From Zhengitettix transpicula (lineage: Eukaryota; Arthropoda; Insecta; Orthoptera; Tetrigidae), in the NCBI GenBank assembly GCA_037074705.1, contig CM073593.1, forward strand, positions 109,507,483 to 109,571,482: 64,000 bases of DNA, in the 5' to 3' direction. Within the stretch, counting starts at the first letter, position 1. Every line of letters begins with the position of its first letter. The notes under the pieces are model-generated. The model did not search any database. It saw only the letters and a list, made by a program, of their open reading frames with translations, and had not been told where the DNA came from. The position numbers and the translations under genes are program-made. Shown piece by piece: positions 35,021-40,246 of this stretch.

Positions 35021-37044
35021 AAAACGTTTGATAATTAAAAATATAATTTATTTAAATGATAGAAGCTAGAGAAAGTTATAAAAACAGGTTGTATGCAGTT
35101 AATATTTATGCATGTCCAACCTTTGCCTATATTCATCATGTGGTAACTGGACCAACCCCCTTAAAAAAATCCTAAAATCCACCACCGAGAGAGAGAACTG
35201 GGTGTTACGTCACAGTTACACTCTAGGCGCTCGACCTCGCGAGCCGTGACAAAGACGGGCAGAGTCAGCTGTGAAGGGACGCTGTTGTAATGTTGCGTAC
35301 CCGCTTAAAAATAAGAGATCAAAATAAGAAGGATGTGGAAGGAATTTTAGTTGTAGCTAAGTCACGGAAATGAACAGGCTGAGGAGGAGAATCCCGCGGT
35401 GTCGGAGAGGAAGACTTCTACGGTGGGAAAGTCGATAACGTGGGGGTTCATGGTATCTAAGCACCACCCAGAGACATGAACAACAATCAGGAATTGCTAT
35501 GAAGTTAAAAAGAAAGCTTATTGTAAAATAACAAGACTGAGTGAGTACCCAGGAGTCTCCAAGATGGTCGCAGCAAGACTCAAGACTGAAAGTAGGTCCC
35601 CTGGCATGTGATTAACCACCTGTACAGGAGCCCCCCTCCCCCCTCGCCCCTTCAACACCGGTTCAAACAGAGTTTCGACCGCGCCAGCAACGTATTTTCT
35701 GCAAGGTCTGAAACCCACACATCCTCTCTAGCACGTGGTGAAAGGAAATCTCTCACAGGTGTGTGGGAGCGGAAATAACAGAGAAAGTTAGTGACGCTGT
35801 GAGGGAAACTATGCACATGCCTGCGCCAGTTCCATTTCCCCCCGTTCGCATGTGTGTGTGTAATCGTCATGACCGTAGTCCAGCTCGTAACGCAACTGAG
35901 ACAAACGCTCTCCCCCCAGTACGCGGACGGTCCGCACAGTTGTAAAACTTTAGTGAGGAGGCATTACCGTTGCGGCCGTCGTTGTGTCTGCAAGCTGGAC
36001 GCGACAAATCACCGCCGAAGTCCGGCCAATTCAAATCCACCCCAACCCCCTCACTCCTCTACGCGGCTTAAAGTGGAAGGGTGGGTGGGGGTGAATCCAC
36101 GCACGTATCGTGACGTTTCTACGCCCGAACATTGAAAAAAAAACCGATTTTACCTTTAAGCTCTTCCTTGAGCCGACGAATCAAATTTACTGCGACGTTG
36201 TCACATATTATTCTTCTGTACACATATCTACAGTAACGGTGGTTTGTTGTCATTCATTATTGACGACGTGGCAACGGTTGTCAGCGGCTCTGATTTGAAA
36301 ACCATTAAAATTCACGTCACAACAAATAATTTTTAAAAATATGAATAAGATCTGACTCTTTATAACATAAAAGTCAGAAATTTAAATGAAGAAACCCCTA
36401 ATTCTTCAAAACATATTCAGACATTTCCGCGACAGGAAAAAATAAATTTTTGGACAACTCGAAGGTTCGCGCACTGGTGACTTTCAATAATTTTGAAAGA
36501 AGAAGAAGAAGGTGTGGAGGGTAGCCAAGGGTTAACTTGACGAGACACAGGCTCGTACCTGCGGCGCGGCGAGCAGCAGGCTGAGGATCCAGACGAGCAC
36601 CACGAGCCTGTTGAGGCGGCCCTTGGCGGAGCTGAGCGACTTGATGGGGTAGCGCACGGCCACGAAGCGGTCGACGCCGATGAGCACGAGCACGAAGGTG
36701 GACAGGTACAGGCTGAAGACCTGCGCGAACTTGAAGAGCTTGCAGGCGGCGTTGCCCGCCAGCCAGGCCACGGAGTAGCTCCAGGCCGCCTCGCCGCCGA
36801 TGCAGAAGACGGTGACGAGCAGGTCCGCCAGGGACAGGTGCTGGATGAGCGAGTACACGGCGCTGGGCGCGCGCGAGCGGCGCCGGATGCTGGCGATGGT
36901 GGCCGCGTTGCCCAGCAGGGACAGCGTCGCCATGGCCAGCAGCACCGCGGCGCGCACCAGCGACGCCTCCGTCAGCGTGGGCGCGTGCTCGCAGGCCGGC
37001 GTCGTCGCGTTGTCGCCGCAGGCCGCGGTCGCGTTCGTCTCCAT
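945..37044 (-). CDS. ACPR: ACP/AKH/corazonin-type neuropeptide GPCR, five coding exons
   Basis: The join of 36559-37044, 8490-8673, 7452-7651, 1251-1375 and 945-1056 (complement) gives 1107 nt, 368 residues plus TGA, with every intron GT..AG and every phase matching. The product is a class A plasma-membrane receptor of the GnRH/AKH/ACP/corazonin superfamily. Visible hallmarks are GN in TM1 (N46), LSLADLL in TM2 (D74), Cys101 and ECL2 Cys180, DRF (125-127) in place of DRY, Trp152 in TM4, Pro207 in TM5, WWTP (271-274) in TM6 and NPIIY (310-314) in TM7. The GVDRFVAVRYP and FFFGMSNS..GAFHLW segments fit ACP receptors best from memory; AKH/RPCH or corazonin receptor remains possible. Its ligand would be a short amidated peptide. 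Introns are 27885, 838, 6076 and 194 nt. No coding break is seen. Upstream non-coding exons would lie to the right of 37044. Confidence 0.9.
1251..1375 (-). CDS. Receptor coding exon 4: TM7
   Basis: This 125-nt exon encodes residues 291-331 plus two bases of codon 332. The acceptor is ..cttccccgacag before TTGAGC, and the donor is AG followed by GTGAGTGACG. TM7 carries GIFFFGMSNSLVNPIIYGAF with the NPxxY motif (310-314). A basic segment, HLWKPNKRRR, follows at the helix 8 position. If the donor is skipped, the frame runs to a stop within a few codons. Confidence 0.92.
1504..1912 (+). mobile_element. H1 Helitron-like element, degraded 3' hairpin
   Basis: It begins at a (TG)n run and GTTCCTTAT, continues through the family segments ACACGTGT, GATATTTGCGTC and ATGGATGTCGCTAAG, and ends GCCGGACACCTAA. 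CTAA fits the Helitron CTRR end. The left stem of the terminal hairpin is mutated. It lies in receptor intron 3. Confidence 0.55.
2111..2154 (+). ncRNA. HHL motif: hammerhead-like core with perfect stem I
   Basis: TACAC, then CTGAAGA, then GAAACGTT, then GTGTA. The outer 5-bp stem I is perfect and immediately flanks the core, as in a type I hammerhead with a minimal stem III (AC/GU). The stretch between GAAGA and GAAAC no longer pairs well, so activity is doubtful. Confidence 0.4.
2784..2815 (+). ncRNA. HHL motif, degraded
   Basis: ATGAAGAT, GTTC..GAAC stem, GAAAC. Stem II is intact, while C3 and the cleavage-site bases have changed. Confidence 0.25.
3075..3240 (-). repeat. PLE 3'-end copy with HHL motif (family 1)
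   Basis: Read on the minus strand this matches 7720-7890: shared GTGTGCCTCGGACCC, ATATTAATTTG, then CTGAAGAAG, a stem with one mismatch and CGAAACG. The motif itself is at 3098-3139. The two copies lie in the same intron in opposite orientation. Confidence 0.5.
3249..3280 (+). ncRNA. HHL motif (CTGAAGATG..TCGAAACGTC)
   Basis: The conserved boxes are intact but stem II is not visible. The downstream ..GTTACAAT..AAAAAGTGT resembles family 1 PLE ends. Confidence 0.3.
3413..3838 (+). pseudogene. Penelope-like element 3' end: broken GIY-YIG endonuclease plus HHL motif
   Basis: Frame 3428-3493 reads DCNACYVGQTKRKFHSRI, a GIY-YIG signature as in PLE endonuclease domains. After a stop and frame change, 3550-3789 reads HLKKQHKIDWINIKK, matching the H-IDW block seen in such proteins. 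About 20 nt past the stop, at 3807-3838, lies an HHL motif (CCGAAGA, GTTAC/GTATC, GAAACGTC) in the same orientation. This is the expected PLE order of endonuclease then terminal repeat. It is broken and non-functional, within receptor intron 3. Confidence 0.7.
3896..5110. repeat. AT-rich minisatellite array, about 53-bp unit
   Basis: About 20 degenerate units built on TTACGTCAACAATTGATT, TATTAATTAAGAAACAGG and CGTAAAATATAAAGTA. Some units lose the middle segment. It starts about 60 nt after the HHL motif of the PLE remnant. It lies in receptor intron 3. Confidence 0.9.
5111..6810. other. Intron 3 sequence without recognised gene
   Basis: Mostly unique, mixed-composition intron with a (GTC)n run at 5331-5353. 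A 114-codon minus-strand frame at 6416-6760 has no recognisable domain. No mobile element was identified. Confidence 0.5.
6811..7089 (+). mobile_element. R1 retroposon, 5' truncated
   Basis: It starts inside the unit at CTGCGTCCCCACAGCAAAC and runs to the end GTAGCCTGTTACCTAAAAAAA. The 5' truncation with an intact A-rich tail fits LINE-type retroposition. Confidence 0.85.
7452..7651 (-). CDS. Receptor coding exon 3: ICL3 and TM6
   Basis: This 200-nt exon completes Arg224 (C plus GG) and encodes 225-290. The acceptor is ..tattttttgaag and the donor is CAC followed by GTGAGT. ICL3 is basic (for example ANRRRLIHRAKTKSLR), as expected for G-protein coupling. TM6 is about 258-284 with WWTPYY in place of the common CWxP. 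It ends FLNPDKH at the start of extracellular loop 3. Confidence 0.92.
7720..7890 (+). repeat. PLE 3'-end copy (family 1) with a good HHL motif
   Basis: The motif at 7807-7838 is CTGAAGA, one unpaired A, GGTAC, AAAAAG loop, GTACC, GAAACGTC. Stem II is a perfect 5 bp. Stem I is not well paired. It is homologous to 3075-3240 and lies just upstream of receptor exon 3 in intron 2. Confidence 0.5.
8105..8352. mobile_element. Fold-back element with about 76-bp inverted arms carrying HHL motifs
   Basis: 8105-8180 is an imperfect inverted copy of 8277-8352, including a perfect 20-bp inner core ending GTTTCGTC/GACGAAAC. The right arm holds an HHL motif (8260-8293) with a perfect 6-bp stem I (TTAAAC/GTTTAA); its CTGAAGA box reads TTGAACA. 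The left arm holds the mirrored GAAACGTTG half. It lies in receptor intron 2. A shorter relative is at 15917-16015. Confidence 0.6.
8490..8673 (-). CDS. Receptor coding exon 2: ECL2 and TM5
   Basis: This 184-nt exon encodes residues 163-223 plus the first base of codon 224. The acceptor is ..ttgtcgcag before CTG, and the donor is C followed by GTAAGTCACG. It encodes FHVQRGPFVEEF and EQCVTYGFY of extracellular loop 2, including Cys180, the disulphide partner of Cys101, then TM5 (about 195-221, Pro207). The FHV-RGPFVE-F-QCVTYGFY pattern is typical of AKH/ACP receptors. Confidence 0.92.
8690..9470. other. Intron 1 sequence, no gene seen
   Basis: Unique-looking intron 1 sequence with a poly(C) run near 9400-9413. 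Short frames on both strands show no recognisable domain. Confidence 0.5.
9473..9936 (+). mobile_element. H1 Helitron-like element with a duplicated monomer
   Basis: 9473-9675 and 9717-9919 are near-identical direct copies (offset 244 bp), both with GGAATTCTTTTCGATTCATT and ATGGATGTCGCT. The second runs into the 3' hairpin CCCGGGACAACGCCGGG and a degraded end (GATAG for CTAG). Confidence 0.65.
10643..10678 (-). ncRNA. HHL motif, stem II intact, left box decayed
   Basis: On the minus strand: decayed CTTTAAGTG box, GTCCC GATCA GGGAC (perfect stem), GAAACGTT. Confidence 0.3.
10838..11282 (-). mobile_element. R1 retroposon, diverged full-length copy
   Basis: It runs from the tail side (GGCTACATAAGGGTGATCC) to the 5' hairpin region (GGTTCTGCCTGCGAGGGAAC). 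It is strongly diverged, with internal deletions. Confidence 0.75.
11393..11641 (-). mobile_element. R1 retroposon, 5' truncated
   Basis: The tail half only, from TTTAGGGTAACAGGCTGCATG to CCCACGCCCTTCCGATA. It is close to the family consensus. Confidence 0.85.
11642..12944. other. Intron 1 sequence, AT-rich, no gene
   Basis: No coding segment is recognised. It holds an HHL motif at 12554-12588 (minus): CTGAAAAT, GTTC..GAAC stem, GAAACGTT. It ends in a pyrimidine-rich stretch (12820-12940). Confidence 0.5.
12554..12588 (-). ncRNA. HHL motif with GTTC/GAAC stem II
   Basis: Minus strand: CTGAAAAT (CTGAAGA with one change), GTTC-loop-GAAC, GAAACGTT. The stem I arms no longer pair. Confidence 0.3.
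12945..13419 (+). mobile_element. R1 retroposon, almost full length
   Basis: It runs from GGAGGCTACCTTTGGGGATG to the tail CATGTAGCCTAAAAAAAA. The 5' hairpin is missing and the remainder is close to consensus. Confidence 0.88.
13420..15125. other. Intron 1 sequence with simple repeats, no gene
   Basis: It holds an H1 fragment at 13684-13786 ending in a (CA)n run (13759-13786), a TTA-rich patch near 13960-13985, a (TG)n patch near 14096-14116 and C-rich stretches near 14262-14280. The minus frame 14180-14452 is low-complexity. Confidence 0.5.
13684..13786 (-). mobile_element. H1 fragment, 5' part plus (CA)n
   Basis: It matches the H1 segment around CACGTGTACG and the GAACACACAC microsatellite head found in other copies. 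Confidence 0.4.
15126..15604 (-). mobile_element. R1 retroposon, near full length
   Basis: It runs from GTAACAGGCTACATGAGGG to the 5' hairpin GCGAGAGATGGGCTCTCGC. It has small internal deletions. Confidence 0.85.
15917..16015. repeat. Short fold-back relative of the 8105-8352 element
   Basis: AACTAATAAAT..AAGTCAG on the left is mirrored by GTGACTT..ATTTATTAGTT on the right. The outer arms resemble 8101-8160 and its mirror; the HHL core has been lost. Confidence 0.4.
16016..17113. other. Intron 1 sequence with an H1 fragment, no gene
   Basis: 16688-16765 is a minus-strand H1 3' end (GGTGTCCGGCGTTGCCCGGG). The segment 16780-17100 is moderately GC-rich with short open frames on the minus strand, but no domain is recognised. 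Confidence 0.45.
17114..17935 (+). repeat. Tandem duplication of a 420-bp unit
   Basis: 17114-17533 and 17534-17935 repeat end to end: AAATACCAAC, GTGTAATCA, GGCTTCAGCCTGACGGATAG, GGGGACGACC, a (TA)n patch and GGGAATAAAATACCAT. The second unit has lost about 30 bp near its end. Divergence is modest. Confidence 0.85.
17936..19065. other. Intron 1, AT-rich, no gene
   Basis: It holds poly(C) near 18470-18483 and a (GA)n run at 18574-18602. No coding or mobile signature is seen. Confidence 0.5.
19066..19545 (-). mobile_element. H1 Helitron-like element with clean 3' terminus
   Basis: Read on the minus strand it ends CCGGGCAACGCCGGGCACCC then AGCTAG, with a T of the host next to it, the canonical Helitron hairpin plus CTRR-T end. 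Two monomers are visible (about 19090 and 19370 onward, each with the minus-strand ATGGATGTCGCTGAG equivalent). Confidence 0.65.
19546..21089. other. Intron 1 sequence, no gene
   Basis: An orphan H1 3' hairpin (CCCGGGCAACGCCGAGCACT) is at 20101-20132. Frames at 19670-19933 and 20375-20696 are open but unrecognised. The region around 20450-20510 has scattered CGAAA/GAAACGTC boxes. Confidence 0.45.
21090..21715 (+). mobile_element. H1 Helitron-like element, two monomers, intact CTAG end
   Basis: It runs from GTGTGCGTGTTCCTTATAG to CCGGGGAACACCGGGCACCC-AGCTAG, with a host T at 21716. Two monomers (21100-21460, 21470-21700) each contain GATATTTGCGT. Next to it, 21718-21800 repeats 21383-21462, suggesting insertion into or beside another H1 copy. 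Confidence 0.65.
21801..23280. other. Intron 1, purine-rich simple repeats, no gene
   Basis: (GAGGA)n at 22278-22312 and (GGGA)n at 22961-23009. A short H1-like piece lies near 22500-22560 (CTGAAAAATATTTATTC). No coding signal. Confidence 0.45.
23281..23405 (+). repeat. Family C PLE-end-like repeat with an HHL-type motif
   Basis: It shares GAGTGCAGTTxTGTC, CTAGGTTCTTCC, CACCTGAAGGAAGGAACAAG, GAAACGTTGTG and TTTATATCATCACTTAATT with 29640-29770 and 37308-37430. The boxes resemble HHL but the core is not canonical. Confidence 0.45.
23629..23672 (+). ncRNA. HHL motif with 5-bp outer stem
   Basis: TTACA, C, CTGAAGA, ..., GAAACGT, TGTAA. The outer stem pairs perfectly; stem II is not visible. 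Confidence 0.35.
23791..23822 (+). ncRNA. HHL motif with CTGACGAG core
   Basis: CTGACGA (CUGANGA consensus) then GGAC..GGAC and GAAACGTC. Stem II is uncertain. Confidence 0.3.
24435..24950 (-). mobile_element. H1 Helitron-like remnant, two monomers
   Basis: ATAATTAAACTCAGCGACATC recurs at about 24560 and 24840, followed by CCACCCCC and AACAACATCAG blocks. The 3' hairpin has decayed. Confidence 0.5.
24951..25448. other. Intron 1, no gene seen
   Basis: Mixed-composition intron; the plus frame 25252-25461 has no recognised domain. Confidence 0.45.
25551..25590 (-). ncRNA. HHL motif with strong stem II
   Basis: Minus strand: ACAC outer arm, CTGAAGA, GTCCC AAACAG GGGAC region, GAAACGTC, GTGT outer arm. 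Both helices are present, making this one of the better candidates. Confidence 0.45.
25670..26400. repeat. Tandem array alternating 30-bp and 22-bp units
   Basis: Units are CTATAACACTATAAATTATA plus TTTAAAAAAT (30 bp), interspersed with a shorter CTGTAAATTATATTTATAAA form (22 bp). The recurring order suggests higher-order amplification. Very low divergence. Confidence 0.95.
26632..27048 (-). CDS. Unassigned 138-codon ORF in receptor intron 1
   Basis: An uninterrupted minus-strand frame with balanced, GC-leaning codon use (many GAC, AAC, CAC, GTG). A good acceptor-like site (tattgactttcctccttcag) lies inside it near 27000. The C-terminal part, with CQDDSMWPGKNNPP and VTILPYCYLGPIKRN, reads protein-like, but I recognise no family. 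No AATAAA follows the stop. It could be a chance frame, an alternative exon or an old insert. Confidence 0.2.
   Translation of the reverse strand: MCVSPADLFHHIDFPPSDSRGAFTSICIPQATHSRFKLTHTPANIPLTRACKLSTLPEKRAQRVNTVGAGSSCQDDSMWPGKNNPPVDDCGHVQSTMFDDVSVTILPYCYLGPIKRNKVQLKIHEDDNQWKQETEKQG
27049..27846. other. Intron 1, AT-rich, no gene
   Basis: (CA)n at 27167-27185. A tRNA-Lys-like primer-binding sequence on the minus strand is at 27684-27702. Otherwise no feature. Confidence 0.45.
27684..27702 (-). other. Primer-binding-site-like sequence, tRNA-Lys type
   Basis: TGGCGCCCCACGTTGGG on the minus strand differs at two positions from the tRNA-Lys primer binding sequence. No LTR boundary could be set. 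Confidence 0.3.
27847..28358 (-). mobile_element. R1 retroposon, full length
   Basis: It runs from the T-rich tail complement (TTTTTTTAGGGTAACAAGC) to the 5' hairpin (GCGAGAGAACGTCCCTCGC). An open frame of over 100 codons spans it on the minus strand and another on the plus strand. Confidence 0.92.
28359..29639. other. Intron 1 with two HHL motifs, no gene
   Basis: HHL at 28995-29031 (minus; CTGACGA..GAAACGTTG, weak stem) and 29362-29398 (minus; CTGAAGA, perfect GTCCT/AGGAC stem, GAAAC mutated to GAACC). No coding signal. Confidence 0.5.
29362..29398 (-). ncRNA. HHL motif, intact stem II, mutated GAAA
   Basis: Minus strand CTGAAGAC, GTCCT AGAGTA AGGAC, GAACCGTC. The change in the invariant GAAA box would inactivate a hammerhead. 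Confidence 0.35.
29640..29770 (+). repeat. Family C PLE-end-like repeat
   Basis: A second copy of the 23281-23405 family: TGTGTCGCACT, CACCTGAAGCAGTGAACAAG, GGAAACGTTGT, TTTTGTCTG. Same orientation. Confidence 0.45.
29876..30236 (-). mobile_element. H1 Helitron-like element, single monomer
   Basis: Hairpin GTGCCCGGTGTTGCCCGGGG at the left, one monomer, then GGAACACGTGTACGGAATTT and a (CA)n head at 30210-30224. The 3' CTAG has decayed to CTAC. Confidence 0.6.
30237..31299. other. Intron 1, no gene
   Basis: Frames at 30564-30943 are open in both strands and unrecognised. A GGAGTCGAACC box near 31047 resembles a pol III B box in reverse, without a full tRNA fold. Confidence 0.4.
31300..31735 (+). 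mobile_element. H1 Helitron-like element, deleted 3' hairpin
   Basis: (GT)n at 31304-31347, GTTCCTTATTGAAATCTAC, ACACGTGTTCCTTG, ATGGATGTCGCTGAG, then a shortened end CCCGGGCACCCAGG. The hairpin loop arm is deleted. Confidence 0.6.
31736..33732. other. Intron 1, (TA)n-rich, no gene
   Basis: (TA)n at 32082-32129 and 33263-33316. The 32202-32408 frame shows no domain. No mobile element recognised. Confidence 0.45.
33733..34200 (-). mobile_element. R1 retroposon, lacks the 5' hairpin
   Basis: It runs from TTAGGGTAACAGGCTACATG to GGCATCCCCTTCCTGTACGA. Close to consensus. Confidence 0.9.
34201..36558. other. Intron 1 adjoining receptor exon 1, no gene
   Basis: (TA)n at 34686-34715 and 34989-35017. 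35520-36130 is more GC-rich with short frames on both strands, none recognised. A fragment AGGGTAGCCAAGGGTTAACT close to exon 1 (36514-36538) matches an R1 internal segment. Confidence 0.4.
36559..37044 (-). CDS. Receptor coding exon 1: N-terminus to TM4
   Basis: The exon has 162 whole codons. ATG at 37044-37042 is chosen because it has a strong context (gcgccATGG) and starts a short extracellular tail with two N-A-T glycosylation sequons (N4, N12). TM1 is about 29-53, TM2 64-88, TM3 99-124 and TM4 145-161. The exon ends in CAG followed by the donor GTACGAG. The frame stays open upstream to another ATG at 37146, but that stretch is Arg/Ala-rich and reads as 5' leader. The exon is far more GC-rich than its flanks, and its antisense strand is also open, which is a composition effect. 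Confidence 0.93.
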
Positions 37045-37307
37045 GGCGCACTCACCGTCACATCGCGCACTCGCACTCGCGCGTGCTTCGCGAGACGCCG
37101 GGCGTCGGGTGACTGGCGCTGGCCGGGACGCTTTGCCCCCCTCCACTCCCGAGCGTCCGGGAATGTGCGTCGTCGCGGCGGAGGCTCCTCACTATCATCA
37201 CACCATCACTCACTAATCGATAATTCACACGGGCCGTCTTAAAGAATTAATACACTAATATCGGGATAATCCTTAATCGAAAATTAATATAAAATTGTTG
37301 GCCTTTG
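37045..37307 (-). promoter_or_regulatory. Probable 5' leader and upstream region of the receptor
   Basis: GC-rich leader on the minus strand with an open but Arg/Ala-rich frame to 37146. A consensus donor-like GTGAGTG lies just before the ATG, so a cryptic or alternative 5' exon end is possible. No TATA box seen. Confidence 0.3.
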
Positions 37308-37430
37308 AGTTTTGTCAACGGACCAGTGCAGTTGTGTCGCACTAGGCGCTTCTTCGCACTTGACGAAAGGAACTAGGAAGCGTTGTGTGGTCTTTTATAT
37401 CATAACTAATTTGGTCTGTAATTGGCCATC
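37308..37430 (+). repeat. Family C PLE-end-like repeat
   Basis: Third copy: CAGTGCAGTTGTGTCGCAC, CTTGACGAAAGGAACTAGG, GCGTTGTGTGGTC, TTTATATCATAACTAATTTG. Confidence 0.45.
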
Positions 37431-38099
37431 TTTCTTATTATTAATTATTAATCAGACGTAAGCGTTTCATTTGAAAAAATCCTACATAAACCCATTAGAG
37501 AATAATTTTTTTAGTATTCCTTTAACCTAAATTTTTCATACGGATCTCAAGGTTGGGAAGAACAACATTTAAAATGACTCCTCTCCGTGAAAAATGACTC
37601 ATTATATATTAAGAAAAGCCCAATTACTACTTTACTTTACAGTCCTTAGTAGAAGACTCTCCTTATTCACTCAGGCGTTTTTTATTTTTTATTCTTCGCA
37701 GTCCAGATAAATTACATTAAATTCCATATCTCTGGTTGTTGCAAACTCGCCAAAGATAATATTTAACAAAATCTGTTCCTTTCTTTCCCTGCAACCTTCC
37801 TCAGGACACGATTTAGTAGAGTTTACGTGACTGGCCTCACTGAACGTCACTGTGATACTTGCATTAGCTTCCACCATTTTTTTAAAAAAATATACTGTTA
37901 ATAAAATAAGGGGTGACTTTCACTTGCTCGTCCTGCTGCAAGATTATTTCTAACACTTGGAGCGACTTCCGCATTGAAAATATTTTCTCGTTTATTTATT
38001 AAAATAATTATTGTATTTGCTTTCCTGAGCATCAACTTGAGTCTCACTTTTCTTTGCCTTAATATTGACACACTTGAGGAATTCTTGCTGAAGATGTCG

Positions 38100-38315
38100 T
38101 CGGTCCGCTTCACTCTCTAGTTTATGAACATTAAGAGAACGTCGGTCCGAGAAGCGAGCCTTGAGGAACTTTGCGACCTTCCTGGACCTTCCTAACCAGG
38201 TTATGGTGGATTTGATACCAGGAGAATGTTTATCAGCCTTGAAGAAATGCAAGCGGGTAAGATTCGATTAGGCGAATGACGGTCCGAGTACCGAGCCTTG
38301 AGGAACTCCGTTACT
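38100..38315 (-). pseudogene. Two fragments of a non-LTR reverse transcriptase
   Basis: Minus strand 38310-38281 reads GVPQGSVLGPS and 38171-38139 reads VPQGSLLGPT, followed in another frame by LMFIN. This is the conserved block of LINE reverse transcriptases (VPQGSVLGPLLFLIYIND type). Two diverged copies of the same block lie about 140 bp apart. Broken. Confidence 0.6.
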
Positions 38316-39480
38316 TTATAAAGATCATTCCTCCGACTCTTGTAACGTGGCCCGGGGCAGGAATCATCTGAATAATTCACGCCACCCCCATCCCTTTAAG
38401 GAAAACCCCTGGAATATTTATAGCGTCCAATTAAGACGAATAACCCCCGCCGTGGCGCGCCTCCAGCAAGTGTCACTTCATCTGAAAGTGTTCGACGGGT
38501 CTTCAGATCGCGATGTTTTCGTCGTGGGTGGCGATTCAATTTTCTCTACTCTTTGTTTTTTTATCTTTTGTAAGCCTCTGGAGCCCAGTGGCTTCGTCCG
38601 GGATGTATCACGAATTCCTGTCACAGGCCCAGTATCGGAAAAATTGTCAAAAGTGGAGGGGGGGGGAGGGGGGATGCGGCACAATTTTTTTTTGACAATA
38701 CGCAATTTCAGTTGATTTGGAAAGATGGAGAAAAAAAATAGAACTCGACAGACCACGAAACGGACTGGCTGGAGAATCCCGGCTCCAGCAGCTTCGTCAC
38801 TATCACTTTACTAAGTTTGTTTTTGTGAATTAAATTAGATTTTTTTTCTCTCTAAATTTAAAACTATCAACATTTAAAAAATTCATGTTAACTTCGTATT
38901 TTATTTCAATGATCAGGCAAATGACGTTTCAAGCTATGTTGCCAAATTGACCGTTCAGGCCCCTTTACGGAACTCTAAAAATAAGCTTCTGTCATCACTG
39001 GAGAGGAAGAAACATCTTTCAAAATCTATTACTATATTCTCTCTCTTTTTTTTTATTAAAATGTATTTTCCGACTAAGGCTCTTTAGTTTGAAACCGGCC
39101 CCAGACGAGTGCAGTTGTTAACTGATTGCGAGAAGGTGACGATGGCCGCGAAGAGTTGCAGGCTGTGATCTCAGAGCCTCCAGTCTCTGGACCTCACCGT
39201 AGTGAATTCCGTTGTTTGTGTGTGCAAATACAGAGAATGTTTCCCCTGAGATGACTGAGGACTGTGATGGCTGATTCGCTCCCAGTTTGTTAAGTGCATT
39301 ACGCGCGCCGCGTGTCATTAGCAGGCAGGCAGGCAGGCAGCAGGAGTATTACCGCGACGTCGCTAACTAAGCAGCTTATTCCTCTGCACGCTCTCACTTC
39401 ACATGTGTGTCCTTACGGCGTTCACTGCGGCACAGCGACAAGCACAACTGTACACTTGCTTTCCCATCCGCATCCTCCAT
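38316..39480. other. Upstream flank, no gene
   Basis: Mixed composition. Frames at 38347-38756 have no domain. A family C-like GACGAGTGCAGTTGTT is at 39104-39119. (GGCA)n near 39324-39341. Confidence 0.4.
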
Positions 39481-40246
39481 TTCTCTTAGTATGATATTGA
39501 AGAGGCGAGGACAGCCTGGCATTCTACAAAACCACGAGGAACAACTCTGAGTTCCTCAAGGCTCAGTGATGGTACCTTACTCTTTCTAATGTTTATAAAA
39601 CTATTTTTTTTAAGGGCAACAGACTACATGAGGCTAATCCACGTTGGGAGACTCCCTTTTAATAGCATAGGAAGATATTTGAAAGGGGTGATTCGGAAGG
39701 GTAGAGGAAGGTAGCCAAGGGTTAACTAGGGGCCCCCAGGCTATATTTAAAGGATCCTACCCGGCATTCGCCTAAAGAAATGCTGGGAAAACCCTAGAAA
39801 AACCTGCATCATGTAGGTCGGGCATTGGGTACATGTTCCACGCCCTTCCCTGGATGGCGGGAGAGGGGTTAGCTGTGGGGTCGCAGCTTTTCCTTCTCTG
39901 TACCTCGACCAGTTTAGGAGGCAGCTTGCCCGACTGTTCCAATAGGAATAGCGGACAACTCTTACCGTATGCCCAAGGTCTGCGACCCCGGAACATACAC
40001 CTCTCAAAAACAGGTCTCGGCATATGGGAACCTTAGTTCAAAATCGGAGAGGAAAAGGCATCCCCAAAGGTAGCCCCTTCGTGTCTCTCCTAAAAGTTTC
40101 TGCCTGCGATCCACGAAACAACTTAAAATCGGGCTTTTCCACGGACGACTGCAGGATAAAGACCATGCATTGGTCTTACAGGATGACCTGGATAAGGTTA
40201 AAGAAAAGAAAACTGTAGACCAACAAGCCAATATCCTCAAACTTGT
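39481..40246 (+). pseudogene. Non-LTR reverse transcriptase remnant split by an R1 insertion
   Basis: Left of the R1 copy: VPQGSV (39551-39568) then, after a frameshift, LLFLMFIK. Right of it: GFSTDDC (FADD-type catalytic box) and LQDDLDKVKE. Order and spacing fit one LINE reverse transcriptase palm domain interrupted at about 39608/40110. Several frameshifts; dead. Confidence 0.65.
39608..40110 (-). mobile_element. R1 retroposon inserted in a LINE remnant
   Basis: It runs from TTTTTTTAAGGGCAACAGAC to GTTTCTGCCTGCGA, with the last of the 5' hairpin missing. No clear target duplication. Confidence 0.9.

Noticed and set aside
36800..37242. Long plus-strand frames opposite receptor exon 1
   Set aside because: They mirror the GC-rich coding exon; no domain, and the minus strand gives a clear receptor.
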